A model generated the notes under the pieces. That model saw only the letters and a program-made list of their open reading frames with translations. It did no database searches and had not been told where the DNA came from. From assembly GCF_014873535.1 (NCBI RefSeq), contig NZ_JADBEF010000001.1, positions 7,750,001 through 7,814,000 of the forward strand: DNA of 64,000 bases, given 5' to 3'. Below are positions 50,407 to 63,742 of the stretch, in pieces; position 1 is the first letter of the stretch, and the number at the start of each line of letters is the position of its first letter. The translations under genes and the position numbers were made by a program. This DNA is from Nonomuraea africana. Its GTDB lineage: Bacteria > Actinomycetota > Actinomycetes > Streptosporangiales > Streptosporangiaceae.

Positions 50407-51039
50407 TCAGCCCAGGGCGTCGAAGCCGGCGCGGAGGTGGGCGAGGCGGTCGGCCAGGTCGGACAGGGGTGAGCTCAGCGACGGGTCGGCGGACTTGCTG
50501 GCGAGCTCGCGCACCCTGTCGAGCTCGTCCTCCACCGCGGTCAGCCGCCGCGACAGTTCGGGCAGCACCGCGGGCTGGGCCGCGCTGTTGCCCGGAGGCA
50601 GCTCGCCCGCCAGCCGTTCGCGCAGCAGCGACGCCTGCTCAGTGAGCCGCTTGTTCATGTTGTACAGCTCGACGAACACCGACACCTTCGCCCTGAGCAC
50701 CCACGGGTCGAAGGGTTTGGTGAGGTAGTCGACGGCGCCCGCCGCGTAGCCGCGGAAGGCGTAGTCGGGGGCGCTGTCGACGACGGTCAGGAAGATGATG
50801 GGGATGTTGCGGGTACGCTCCCGCCGCTTGATGTGCGCGGCGGTCTCGAAGCCGTCCATGCCCGGCATTCGCACGTCGAGCAGGATCAGCGCGAACTCGG
50901 TGCCGAGGAGTGCCTTCAGCGCCTCCTCCCCCGACCGGGCCCTGACGGGGGTCAGGTCGAGGGAGCTGAGGATGGCCTCCAACGCGATGAGGTTCTCCTC
51001 ACGGTCGTCGACCAGGAGGATCTTGGCTCGGTCTGCCAT
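50407..51039 (-). CDS. Response regulator with C-terminal helical region
   Basis: 210 residues. Receiver domain 1-125: ILLVDDREENLIAL (acidic pair), ILLDVRMPGMDGFE with the phospho-acceptor Asp54, IIFLTVVDS and VDYLTKPFDP with the conserved Lys. After it comes a coiled-coil-like stretch with no DNA-binding domain. Its gene begins four bases after the stop of the giant hybrid kinase, so it is probably the kinase's phosphorelay partner. Confidence 0.9.
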   Translation of the reverse strand: MADRAKILLVDDREENLIALEAILSSLDLTPVRARSGEEALKALLGTEFALILLDVRMPGMDGFETAAHIKRRERTRNIPIIFLTVVDSAPDYAFRGYAAGAVDYLTKPFDPWVLRAKVSVFVELYNMNKRLTEQASLLRERLAGELPPGNSAAQPAVLPELSRRLTAVEDELDRVRELASKSADPSLSSPLSDLADRLAHLRAGFDALG

Positions 51040-51042
51040 GGG

Positions 51043-55209
<4,167 letters not shown>

Positions 55210-55329
55210 GGGGTCTCCTCCACTCCCGGGGTGCCGCCGTGAGTGATGCAAGTCTGTCACGATGAGTAGCTCGTAGTCCTGTCCTTGGATTTACCCCAAG
55301 TCAGTGGGAAGTGTGGTAGGCACGGAACG

Positions 55330-56865
55330 ATGACTGCTTCTTCCCGCGCGGTCCTGGCGGCCACCTTTGCGCCAGGCGAGACCGCTGTCCCCTCTGCGAA
55401 GAGGTTCACCCGCGAGGTGATGACCGCATGGGCGGCCGCCGCGGTGCTGCCTGCCGCCGAACGGCTGGCCGCTGAGCTGGCGATGCAGGTGGCCGAAGCG
55501 CCGTTCGAGATCGTCTGGAAGCATTACGGCGACGCCGTACAGGTCGAGCTCAGACAGCGGACCTCCCCTCACGGTGACCCCAAGGGCCCCTCGGTCGACG
55601 TCGAGGAATGGGGAATCACCTTTGCGGGCGATTCCCGTGTCCATTGGGCAAGGCTCACGCTACCGGGCTCCACGGACAGAGTGGCATCCGAGTGGGCGGA
55701 GGAGTCGTCGAGAGGCCCCCACTGGCTGGGCTTCCTCGCCGACGCGAGCGACTTGCTGGCAGGCACTCTCGACCCTGACATGGTCCCCGCGATCATCGCC
55801 CAGATTGTCGTGCCGAGATTGTCCACCTGGTGTGCCGTCTACACCTCCGACACGGGGGCCGGCCCGCGCCGTCTCGCCTACCTGTGGCACGCGGACGAGG
55901 CGCGCATCGACGGCCTGCGCGAGCAGCTGGCCGAGCTGAGCGTGCCCGACAGCGCCGCCGCCACGTTGCAGCTGGCCGACTCCCAGGTGCTCGCGGTGCC
56001 GCTGATCGCGCGGGGCCGTTCGCTCGGCGCGATGTGCCTCGGCCGCCACGACCGTTTCGCCGACGAGAGCATCCAGCTCTCCGAGGACATCGCGCGCCGC
56101 GCGGCCCTGGCGATGGACAACGCCCGCCTCTACGCCCAGCAGGCCGCCGCCAACAGGGCGCTGCAGCGCAGCCTGCTCCCTCCCAACGAGCCCGAGGTCC
56201 CCGGCCTCGACTACGGCGTCGTCTACGAGCCGGCGGGCGAGGCCAACGAGGTCGGCGGCGACTTCTACGACCTGTTCAAGGCGGGCGACGAGTCGTGGCG
56301 CTTCGCGATCGGCGACGTCTGCGGCACGGGTCCCGAGGCCGCGGCGGTCACCGGCCTGGCCCGTCACACCCTGCGCCTGCTGGCCAGGGAGGGGTACGGC
56401 GTGGCCGCGGTCCTCGGCCGCCTCAACCAGGCCATCCTCGAGGAGGGCGAGCGCGCCAGGTTCCTCACGCTCCTCCACGGCGACATCAGCCCCGTGGAGA
56501 CCGGCCTCGAGGTGCGCATGGTCTCCGCGGGCCATCCCGAGGCGCTACGGCTGAAGCCCAGTGGCGTCGTCGAGGCGGTGACCACCCCGCAGTCGCTGCT
56601 CGGCGTCTTCCCCGAGGTGGTGTTCGAGGCCGACACCATCCACCTCGACCACGGCGACGTGCTGCTGGCCGTGACCGACGGGGTGACCGAGCGCCGCAGC
56701 GGAGGCCGTCTGCTCGACGACGAGGGCGGCCTGTCCAAGCTGCTCGCCGAGTGCGCGGGGCTGTCGGCGAGGGCGGTGGCCGAGCGCATCCGCAGGGGAG
56801 CGGCCGACTTCGCCCCCGAGCCGAGCGCGGACGACCTGGCGATCCTGGTCCTCCGCGCTCGCTGA
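55330..56865 (+). CDS. RsbW-like (degenerate) / GAF / PP2C-SpoIIE phosphatase, RsbU type
   Basis: 511 residues. 20-130: histidine-kinase-like ATPase fold of RsbW type (SAKRFTREVMTAW), but the N-box reads AELAMQVAEAP instead of SELVTNAV, so ATP binding is doubtful. About 145-285: GAF domain (FLADASDLLAGTLDPD ... MCLGRHDRFADESIQLSEDIARRAALAMDNARLY). 290-511: PP2C/SpoIIE phosphatase with QRSLLPP, VGGDFYDLF (metal Asp), IGDVCGTG, VSAGHPEAL, LLAVTDGVTE and SADDLAILVL. It probably dephosphorylates an anti-sigma-factor antagonist. Divergent from the HAMP kinase gene, so both may belong to one stress pathway. ATG 55330. Confidence 0.9.
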   Translation: MTASSRAVLAATFAPGETAVPSAKRFTREVMTAWAAAAVLPAAERLAAELAMQVAEAPFEIVWKHYGDAVQVELRQRTSPHGDPKGPSVDVEEWGITFAGDSRVHWARLTLPGSTDRVASEWAEESSRGPHWLGFLADASDLLAGTLDPDMVPAIIAQIVVPRLSTWCAVYTSDTGAGPRRLAYLWHADEARIDGLREQLAELSVPDSAAATLQLADSQVLAVPLIARGRSLGAMCLGRHDRFADESIQLSEDIARRAALAMDNARLYAQQAAANRALQRSLLPPNEPEVPGLDYGVVYEPAGEANEVGGDFYDLFKAGDESWRFAIGDVCGTGPEAAAVTGLARHTLRLLAREGYGVAAVLGRLNQAILEEGERARFLTLLHGDISPVETGLEVRMVSAGHPEALRLKPSGVVEAVTTPQSLLGVFPEVVFEADTIHLDHGDVLLAVTDGVTERRSGGRLLDDEGGLSKLLAECAGLSARAVAERIRRGAADFAPEPSADDLAILVLRAR

Positions 56866-58368
56866 CTAGTCGCGCTCGACGGTGTCCTCCAGCACGATCC
56901 TGCCGATGACCTCGTACTTGGCGGGGTTGCGCGCCTTGAGGTAGAGCGCGGTGCCCGCGCCCAGCACGGCGAGGCCCACCACGATCCACGGGATCGCGGT
57001 GAAGAACGAGCTCTTCGAGGCGTCGCCTGCCGCCGCCTCCTGGTTCTGGAACAGCAGCAGCACCACGTAGGCCATCGAGAGGCCGCCCACCAGCGGAGCG
57101 ATCAGCGTGCGCCACACGTTGGCGGTCTCGGGGTGCTTCTTCTTGACGTGGAAGTAGCCGATCACCGAGAACGAGCACAGCGTCTGCACGATGAGGATGG
57201 CCAGCGTGCCCAGCACCGCCAGCAGCGTGTAGACGTGGATGTAGGGGTCCATGCCCGCGGCGGCGAAGGCCAGGATCAGCACGACCGAGACGGCGGTCTG
57301 GACGAACCCGGCGATGTGCGGCGAGCCATGCGTGGGGTGGGTGGCGCCAAGGGTACGGGCCGTGCCGGGGATGAGGTTCTCCCTGCCGAGCGCGTAGAGG
57401 TAACGGGCGGCGCAGTTGTGGAAGGCCATCGAGCAGGCGAAGGAGCCGGTCAGGATGAGGATCTTGAACAGGCCGACCGCCCACGAGCCGATGAGCTGCT
57501 CGGTGGGGTTGAAGAAGATCCCGGCGAACTGCTCGGCGGCGATCTCCGGCGCCTTCACGCCGTTGGCGGCGACGGTCATCCACGACACGAACGTGTAGAA
57601 CAGGCCGATGCCGACGACCGCGACGAGCGTGGCGATCGGGATGATCTTCTTGGGCTCGCGCGACTCCTCGCCGTACATCGCGGTCGACTCGAAGCCGACC
57701 CACGACCAGAAGCACATGAACAGGCCGAGGCCGACCGCGCCCGCCTGCAGTCCCGTGGTCTGGAAGGCGTTGAGCGGGTTGAGCGTGTAGGCCATCAGGC
57801 CGTCGGGCCCGCCACCGTTGAAGAGTGTGACGACCGCGACCAGGCCGAGCATGAAGATCTCGGTGATCAGGAAGACGCCCAGGACCTTGGCGGTCAGGTT
57901 GATGTCGAAGTAGGTGAGGATCATGTTCAGCGCCAGGCCGAGGAAGGCGAACCACAGCCAGTGGATGTCCACCCCCGCCAGCGACTTGAACGTGTCGTTG
58001 GCCGAGTAGGCGAAGAAGCCGATGATCGAGGCCTCGAAGACCACGTAGGCCATGGTGGCCAGCAGGCCCGAGACCATGCCGACGACCTGGCCGAGGCCGT
58101 GGGAGATGTAGCCGTAGAAGGCTCCGGCCGCGGTGATGTGCTTGGACATCGCGGTGTAGCCCACGGAGAAGATCGTCAGGACGATCGTGGCGAACAGATA
58201 GCCCGCGGGGACGCCGAGGCCGTTGCCGAATCCGACGACTATGGGGACGTTGCCCGTCATTGCGGTGATGGGCGCCGCGGTCGCGACGGCCATGAAGATG
58301 ACGCCGACGAGTCCGACCGCGTCCTTTTTCAGACGGCTGACGCCTGGCGATTCGTTGGTGATGGTCAC
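56866..58368 (-). CDS. APC-family amino acid permease
   Basis: 500 residues, about 12 membrane helices. Marks of the APC superfamily: GLVGVIFMAVATAAPITAM in helix 1, GAFYGYISHGLG, ASIIGFFAYSAN, SWVGFESTAMYGEESREPKK in helix 6-7, and a hydrophilic C-terminus. It imports an amino acid or related amine, or exchanges it. The GTG start has no strong ribosome site. Stop codon abuts the convergent phosphatase stop with no gap. Confidence 0.92.
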   Translation of the reverse strand: MTITNESPGVSRLKKDAVGLVGVIFMAVATAAPITAMTGNVPIVVGFGNGLGVPAGYLFATIVLTIFSVGYTAMSKHITAAGAFYGYISHGLGQVVGMVSGLLATMAYVVFEASIIGFFAYSANDTFKSLAGVDIHWLWFAFLGLALNMILTYFDINLTAKVLGVFLITEIFMLGLVAVVTLFNGGGPDGLMAYTLNPLNAFQTTGLQAGAVGLGLFMCFWSWVGFESTAMYGEESREPKKIIPIATLVAVVGIGLFYTFVSWMTVAANGVKAPEIAAEQFAGIFFNPTEQLIGSWAVGLFKILILTGSFACSMAFHNCAARYLYALGRENLIPGTARTLGATHPTHGSPHIAGFVQTAVSVVLILAFAAAGMDPYIHVYTLLAVLGTLAILIVQTLCSFSVIGYFHVKKKHPETANVWRTLIAPLVGGLSMAYVVLLLFQNQEAAAGDASKSSFFTAIPWIVVGLAVLGAGTALYLKARNPAKYEVIGRIVLEDTVERD

Positions 58369-58452
58369 TGTTTCGCGCCCTTCGGCTGGGGGGTGGCGCG
58401 ATGGTGGCAGCAGCCGAGGGTGACAGACAAGTCGGCCAAGCGGGCCAACCTA

Positions 58453-60228
58453 TTACGCTATGTCAGTTGTTACGACGTGTTTACGGGTGAAATTTAGCTT
58501 TATGCCCATCTGGTCGATGCGCTCGGAGACGACCAGGGCGCCGCGGCCCGCGTCGTAGTAGTGGACCTCGTGCTCGTGGCCGAGCTCGGCCAGCCGGTCC
58601 ACGTACTTCTCCAGCTGCCGGAGCGGCGAGCGGCAGTCGTTGATCCCCGCCAGGATCAGCACCGGCCGTTCGATCCGCTCGACGTAGGTGATCGGCGAGC
58701 TGGCGCGGTAGCGGTCGGGCTGCTCGGCGGGGGAGCCGCCGAGCAGGGAGCGCTTGTAGGCGCGCAGGCCCTCCACCTCGTCCTCGTAGGAGGTCTCGTG
58801 GCAGGCGATGGGCGCCGCGGCGATGCCCGCCGCCCACAGCTTGGGCTGGACGCCGAGGCCGAGCAGCGTGAGGTAGCCGCCCCACGAGGTGCCCGAGAGC
58901 ACGATCCGGTCGGGGTCGACGATGCCCTGCGCCACCACCCGCTCCCTGACCGCCGCCACGTCGGCCAGCTCGAGATGGCCGATCTCGCCGCGGAGCGCGT
59001 CGCGCCAGGCCGAGCCGTACCCGGTGGAGCCTCGGTAGTTGACCCGCACGACCGCGAAGCCCGCGTCGACCCAGGCCGCGACCTCGGGGTTGAAGGCGTC
59101 GGCGTCGTGCAGGTTGGGGCCGCCGTGCAGGAAGAAGACCGCGGGGAAGGGCGCCGAGCCCGTCTCCGGCCTGGAGACCAGCGCGTGGATGCGCCCACCG
59201 GGCCCTGCGACGTCGAGGTCCTCCACGGGGACGCTCGTGGGGGCCGCGGGGCCGATCGCGTTCATCACCACGTGGCCGGTGCTCGACCGGATCACCGGCG
59301 GGCGGGAGGCGCTCGACCAGGCGTACTCCACGTGGCCGCCGGGCCGGGGGCGCGCCTCGTCGATGACGCCGTGCGGGGTGTCGATCAGCGTGAGACCGCC
59401 GCCCGCGAGGTCGTAGCGGTGCAGGTAGGTGCGGGCGCGGTCGTCCCTGATGATCAGCAGCGCGCGGCCGTCGTCGTACCACTCGGCGGTCAGCTCGCCG
59501 GGATCTCTGAGCCAGATCTCGCGCTGCTCGCCCGTCTTCGGGTCCCAGACCAGGGGCTCGTGGCGCTGGCGGCGCTCGTGCAGGGTGAGCAGGCGGCGGT
59601 CGCCGGGGGTGGGGGCGAAGCGCAGGCCGATGACGCCCTTGCCGGGGCCGTCGTACAGCTCGCCGACCACCTCGCCGCACTGCTTGACGACGCGGAGCGC
59701 CGGGTGCCGGTAGTCGCCGTGCTCGCTGTGGTTGATCGCGATCAGCTCGCCGTCGAGTGACATGTCGCTGACCCAGGCGGCCTCGGTGTGCTCGTACAGC
59801 AGGTGGCTGGGTTCGCCTGGCCGTACGAGGTGGGTGGTGAAGCCGCTCGAGCGGGCGAGGCTGACGGCGGCGACGCCGGTGGTGGACAGTGCCAGGCCGC
59901 CGGGCTGGCCCGGCTCCAGGTCGGGGGCGACGGGCTCGTCGGGGCCGCCGGTGAAGCGCTGGCGCATCCAGATGCCGAGGTCGTCGCTCTCGGTGTCGGC
60001 GAACCAGTAGATCCACTGGCCGGTCGGGTCGAGCGCGGCGTGCCTGGTGCCGTGGGGCTGGGTGGTGATCTGGCGGGTCACGCCGGTGGTGCGGTCCCAG
60101 GCGTAGATCTCCCACGTGCCTGAGGCGTTCGAGCGGTAGAGGGCGCGATTGGGGGCCTGACGAGCCCAGACGGGCAGCGTCATGCTGGGCGCCCGGAACC
60201 TGGCCTGCCAGCGTTCCTCCGCCTTCAT
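58453..60228 (-). CDS. S9-family (prolyl oligopeptidase) alpha/beta-hydrolase, catalytic His position occupied by Arg
   Basis: 591 residues. An N-terminal beta-propeller (about 1-335, repeated W/Y-rich blades) is followed by an alpha/beta hydrolase: FFLHGGPNLHDAD oxyanion loop, NYRGSTGYG, nucleophile Ser in LSGTSWGGYLTL, and the Asp in LAGINDCRSPLRQ. The expected His in a GHG turn near the end reads GRG (HYYDAGRGALVV), one transition away from His. No signal peptide. Either the triad is rebuilt differently or the protein has lost peptidase activity. GGAGGCGG lies before ATG 60228. Confidence 0.88.
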   Translation of the reverse strand: MKAEERWQARFRAPSMTLPVWARQAPNRALYRSNASGTWEIYAWDRTTGVTRQITTQPHGTRHAALDPTGQWIYWFADTESDDLGIWMRQRFTGGPDEPVAPDLEPGQPGGLALSTTGVAAVSLARSSGFTTHLVRPGEPSHLLYEHTEAAWVSDMSLDGELIAINHSEHGDYRHPALRVVKQCGEVVGELYDGPGKGVIGLRFAPTPGDRRLLTLHERRQRHEPLVWDPKTGEQREIWLRDPGELTAEWYDDGRALLIIRDDRARTYLHRYDLAGGGLTLIDTPHGVIDEARPRPGGHVEYAWSSASRPPVIRSSTGHVVMNAIGPAAPTSVPVEDLDVAGPGGRIHALVSRPETGSAPFPAVFFLHGGPNLHDADAFNPEVAAWVDAGFAVVRVNYRGSTGYGSAWRDALRGEIGHLELADVAAVRERVVAQGIVDPDRIVLSGTSWGGYLTLLGLGVQPKLWAAGIAAAPIACHETSYEDEVEGLRAYKRSLLGGSPAEQPDRYRASSPITYVERIERPVLILAGINDCRSPLRQLEKYVDRLAELGHEHEVHYYDAGRGALVVSERIDQMGIKLNFTRKHVVTTDIA

Positions 60229-60347
60229 CCGCCGCCTCCCCTCCTCAGTTGCCGTCCAGTATCGCGTCTGGGTCGATGAAATACCTGAGGAATGTGAGGG
60301 AATTTCGGACTAAATGCCCCATCAGTAACATGGGTCTCGGATGTCGG

Positions 60348-61274
60348 TCAAGGAGTGACTCTTGATCGGGCGGGCGATTCGAAGATAGACAGGCGAAAGC
60401 TGGCGACCGTTGGGGTCCATTCCGGAAATTTCTGGATTTGGTGGTTGAGGGCCTCGGGGTCCGTATGCCACGCGCTCGGCCCCATCTCCACCACTCTCGC
60501 CACGTCCGCCCTCGACAGTGCCATCTCGAACCGTACGGCACGCGTGTCGACCTCCCCGAACCCTCTCAGGCTCTCGGCGACCCGCTGCTCCTTCGCCTCG
60601 TCGACCGACAGCAACCCGAGCTCCTCGACCAGCGGGCGCAGATGGTCTCGCGAGGGAGTCACCACCACGAGCCGGCCGCCGGGCCGCAGGATCCGGGCGA
60701 ACTCGGGGCCGTTGCGCGGCGCGAACACGTCGATCACGACGTCGGCGACCGCGTCGCCGATGGGCAGCGGCTTCCACACGTCCGCCACCAACGCCCCGAT
60801 CCTCGGATGCGCCCTGGCCGCCCGCTTCACCGCGTGCTTGGAGATGTCGAACGCGATCCCGGTGGCTTTCGGCAGGGCGTCGAGCACGGCGGCGCCGTAG
60901 TACCCGGTCCCCGCCCCGGCGTCCACCACGACCGGACCGCGTCGGCCGCCGGCCCCCTCGTGCCCTCTGGCGTCCGCAGGGAGCGGGGCGTGCTCGTGGC
61001 CGGCCGCGGCGGGCGGTGCGTGGTCGTGGACGGCCGCGGCCAGCGCGTCGGCGAGGGGCGCGTAGTGGCCCGCGGCGAGGAAGTCCGCCCGGGCCGCCAC
61101 CATGGCCGGGCTGTCGGCGGTGCCGGGGGGCTGGGAGCCGGTGAGCAGGCTGACGTACCCCTGCCTGGCGACATCGAACGCGTGCCCCTGGCCACACCGC
61201 AGCGCCCCCGAGGAGAGCCGGAGCCCTTCACGGCAGACCGGGCAGGCGAGGTAGTGGACGATGTCAGCCAGCAT
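60348..61274 (-). CDS. 23S rRNA (guanine) methyltransferase, RlmA family
   Basis: 308 residues. An N-terminal zinc finger (LACPVCREGL ... LRCGQGHAFDVA) precedes an SAM-binding Rossmann domain with motif I VVVDAGAGTGYYG and a later VVIDVFAPRNGPEFARILRPGG. The family modifies G745/G748 of 23S rRNA; actinobacterial relatives include the macrolide-resistance enzyme TlrB. An unusual His-rich insertion (about residues 82-105: HDH, HEH, GHEG) precedes motif I. Whether it is RlmA(I) or RlmA(II) cannot be told. Confidence 0.9.
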   Translation of the reverse strand: MLADIVHYLACPVCREGLRLSSGALRCGQGHAFDVARQGYVSLLTGSQPPGTADSPAMVAARADFLAAGHYAPLADALAAAVHDHAPPAAAGHEHAPLPADARGHEGAGGRRGPVVVDAGAGTGYYGAAVLDALPKATGIAFDISKHAVKRAARAHPRIGALVADVWKPLPIGDAVADVVIDVFAPRNGPEFARILRPGGRLVVVTPSRDHLRPLVEELGLLSVDEAKEQRVAESLRGFGEVDTRAVRFEMALSRADVARVVEMGPSAWHTDPEALNHQIQKFPEWTPTVASFRLSIFESPARSRVTP

Positions 61275-61305
61275 CCCCCCATCATGACGCCCACCCCGAG
61301 ATCCT

Positions 61306-61311
61306 TAGATT
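61306..61311 (+). promoter_or_regulatory. -10 box TAGATT for a leaderless membrane-protein gene
   Basis: TAGATT ends five bases before ATG 61317; no ribosome site fits. Confidence 0.5.
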
Positions 61312-61316
61312 CCGGC

Positions 61317-62177
61317 ATGCCACGCCGATTATCAGCAGCGTTGTGGGCCTGCGCCCTGACCAGCGCCCTTGTCGCGTTCGCGCTCCCCACCTTCACCGGC
61401 CCTGACGAGCTCAGCTGGGGCTACTTCGGCTTCGGAGGCTGCCACGGCGCCGACCTGTCCGGCGAGATCGCGCGCATCGTCCACCCGCTCTTCTACGTCC
61501 CGCTGCTCTGGGCGGGCATGCTCCCGCTCCTCGGTCTGGGACTGCTGGTGTGGATCGCGTGTGCGCGGTGGCGCCGACCGGGGCTCGGCAGGTGGACCGT
61601 CAGGGCGCTCATGGTGTCTGCCTTGCTGGTCTCCGTCTACCAGCCGGCTCTCTTCACCTTCGACCTGGTCCTCGAGCCGGATTGTGTCCATCGCTGGGGC
61701 GGTTGGCAGATCGTGTGGTGGACCGTGGGCCAGAACGTGCTCCAGTCGGTCGGTCCGGTGTTCGCGCTGCTGGCCGTACAGAAGAGGGCGCCCGGGCTGC
61801 CGCGGGCCCTGGTGTGGGCGGCGCTGGTCGTGGTGCTGGCGCTGACCCCCGCCGCCGACGCGACGCGAGGCGGCAAGGTGACGGTGCCGGACTGGGAGGA
61901 GTGCCACGGCGCGGCCCGGCCGGGCTACTCGGGGGAGGACCACGTGGTCGCCGAGATCGGTTACCAGAGGCCGACGGGCGTCCTGGAGATCTCCGACGGT
62001 TCCCGCGCCCTTCCCGACCTCGCGGTGGGCGGGCCCGGCCACTACCGCGTCAGGGTTCATCAGCGCGATCTTCCCGTGGACTACGACAGGGAGGAGCCGC
62101 AGGCGAGCGAGGAATGGCTGATCATGGTGTATCCGGGGCGGGAGAAGAAGCCCAGGACGTTCGTGAAGGGGCGGTGA
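61317..62177 (+). CDS. Polytopic membrane protein of unknown function
   Basis: 286 residues. Five or so hydrophobic helices: ACALTSALVAFALPTF at the N-terminus, PLLWAGMLPLLGLGLLVWIACA, ALMVSALLVSVYQPALF, VGQNVLQSVGPVFALLAVQ and ALVWAALVVVLALTPAADA. A hydrophilic C-terminal ~100 residues (EISDGSRALPDL ... YRVRVHQRD ... EWLIMVYPGREKK) follows. Two loop Cys (GCHGAD and EPDCVHRWGG) face the same side and could pair. No family recognised. Divergent from rlmA, convergent with rho. Confidence 0.75.
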   Translation: MPRRLSAALWACALTSALVAFALPTFTGPDELSWGYFGFGGCHGADLSGEIARIVHPLFYVPLLWAGMLPLLGLGLLVWIACARWRRPGLGRWTVRALMVSALLVSVYQPALFTFDLVLEPDCVHRWGGWQIVWWTVGQNVLQSVGPVFALLAVQKRAPGLPRALVWAALVVVLALTPAADATRGGKVTVPDWEECHGAARPGYSGEDHVVAEIGYQRPTGVLEISDGSRALPDLAVGGPGHYRVRVHQRDLPVDYDREEPQASEEWLIMVYPGREKKPRTFVKGR

Positions 62178-62180
62178 GGC

Positions 62181-63326
62181 TCAGGGTGTCGTCGTCGCGG
62201 CGAGCGTGAGGAAGGCCGCGTTGGAGGACGTCTCGCGGAGCTTGGCGATCAGGAGTTCCATGCCCTGCTGCCTGTCGAGCCCGCTGAGCATGCGCCGCAG
62301 CTTCCAGACGACCTGCTGCTCGGCGGGGTGCATCAGGGCCTCCTCGCGCCTGGTGCTCGACGCGTCGAGGTCGACGGCGGGGAAGAGCCTGCGCTCGGCC
62401 AGCGAGCGGCTCAGCCGCAGCTCCATGTTGCCGGTGCCCTTGAACTCCTCGAAGAAGGAGTCGTCCATGCGCGAGCCCGTCTCGACGAGCGCGGTGGCGA
62501 GGATGGTGAGGGAGCCGCCGCCCTCGACGTTGCGCGCGGCGCCGAAGAAGCGCTTGGGCGGGTAGATGGCTCCCGCGTCGATGCCGCCCGACAGGATGCG
62601 TCCGCCGCTGGGGGCGAGGTTGTTGTAGGCGCGGCCGAGGCGGGTGAGCGAGTCGAGCAGCATGACGACGTCGTGTCCCTGCTCGACCAGGCGCTTGGCG
62701 CGTTCGAGAGCGAGCTCGGCGAGCGCGGTGTGCTCCTTGTCGGGGTGGTCGAAGGTGGAGGCGATCACCTCGCCGGCGATGGTCTTGCGGATGTCGGTGA
62801 CCTCCTCGGGACGCTCGCCGACCAGGACCACCATGAGGTGGATCTCGGGGTGGTTGCGGGAGACGGCCTGGGCCAGCGCCTGCAGGATCATCGTCTTGCC
62901 GGCCTTGGGCGGGGCGACGATCAGGCCGCGCTGGCCCTTGCCGATGGGCGCGACCAGGTCGACGACCCTGGTGGTGAGCGACTCGGTCTCGATGTTCATC
63001 CGCTCGCGGGGGTGGATGGGGGTCAGGTCGGCGAAGTGCGGGCGGTCGTGCCAGGAGGTCAGACCGTTGACCGACTCGACAGAGACGAGTTTCGAGCCCG
63101 CGACGGTGGCGACCACGTGGTCGCCGGGGCGCAGGCCGAGCTGCTTGATCCGCTCGGGCTGCAGCCGTACGTCGTCGGGGCTGTGCTGGTAGCCGGAGGG
63201 GCGGAGGAACGTGCCGTCCAGCAGGCCGCTGACCTGCCGGGCGGGCGTGCCGGCCCGGGGGGTGCCGCGGTGGGCGGTGGTACGGGGGCTGGTGGCACGG
63301 GGATGGGGGATGGTTTGGACAGACAT
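62181..63326 (-). CDS. rho: Transcription termination factor Rho, short form
   Basis: 381 residues. Hexameric RNA/DNA helicase. The RNA-binding cold-shock-type domain is at about 30-100 (GLLDGTFLRPSGYQHSPDDV). The ATPase then has the P-loop APPKAGKTM, Walker B DVVMLLDSLTRLGRAYN, the Q/R-loop GGIDAGAIYPPKRFFGAARN and a C-terminal GSLTILATALVETGSRMD. It lacks the long basic N-terminal extension of typical high-GC actinobacterial Rho (600-700 residues) and the Rho_N helix bundle, so it may be a second, trimmed paralogue. GGAGGG lies before ATG 63326. Confidence 0.9.
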   Translation of the reverse strand: MSVQTIPHPRATSPRTTAHRGTPRAGTPARQVSGLLDGTFLRPSGYQHSPDDVRLQPERIKQLGLRPGDHVVATVAGSKLVSVESVNGLTSWHDRPHFADLTPIHPRERMNIETESLTTRVVDLVAPIGKGQRGLIVAPPKAGKTMILQALAQAVSRNHPEIHLMVVLVGERPEEVTDIRKTIAGEVIASTFDHPDKEHTALAELALERAKRLVEQGHDVVMLLDSLTRLGRAYNNLAPSGGRILSGGIDAGAIYPPKRFFGAARNVEGGGSLTILATALVETGSRMDDSFFEEFKGTGNMELRLSRSLAERRLFPAVDLDASSTRREEALMHPAEQQVVWKLRRMLSGLDRQQGMELLIAKLRETSSNAAFLTLAATTTP

Positions 63327-63595
63327 GAGTGACCCTCCTCGAGGGCACGCCTGGGTGACAGGCGGTGAGTAAGAAAAGAGGTCGGGCCGTCAGAACGGGC
63401 CCTTCAGGTGAATGCAGCGGAGCCTCAGACGCTCAACGCTGATTCGCAAGATACCACGGCAAACGCCGGACGCAAGATTTCTATTCCGCTTCCCACGGCG
63501 CTCCCATCTCCCGGAGCACAATCTGTCAAGCGACCTGCAGGGCTTCTGCAATCAGCGGAGGCTTTCATCGAACTGCGAACTCCAAGGGGGATGAC

Positions 63596-63742
63596 ATGAG
63601 CAAGACCCACTGCCCCAGGTGCCACACCGCCCTCGACGAGGGGCCGATCATGTTCCGCTGCGCCCGCTGCCGTCGCGCGGTCTACGCAGCCGATGTGGAG
63701 AACGAGTACGTTCCGCGGCTAGCGTTGACGGATGCCGCATAA
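63596..63742 (+). CDS. Mini zinc-ribbon protein
   Basis: 48 residues: THCPRCHTALDEG and FRCARCRRAVYAAD give two CxxC pairs placed as a zinc ribbon, with little else besides a short acidic tail. AAGGGGG lies six bases before the ATG, which makes it a credible small gene. Its last 11 bases overlap the start of the next gene in a different frame. Possible role in nucleic-acid or protein binding; unknown. Confidence 0.6.
   Translation: MSKTHCPRCHTALDEGPIMFRCARCRRAVYAADVENEYVPRLALTDAA
63720..63725 (+). promoter_or_regulatory. -10 box TAGCGT inside the mini zinc-ribbon gene
   Basis: TAGCGT ends six bases before ATG 63732 of the metallo-beta-lactamase-fold gene, the same geometry as other leaderless starts. 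It lies within coding sequence, so it is less certain. Confidence 0.35.

Noticed and set aside
63408..63599. 63-residue frame upstream of the zinc-ribbon gene
   Set aside because: No ribosome site, no motif, and relatively AT-rich; more likely leader sequence.
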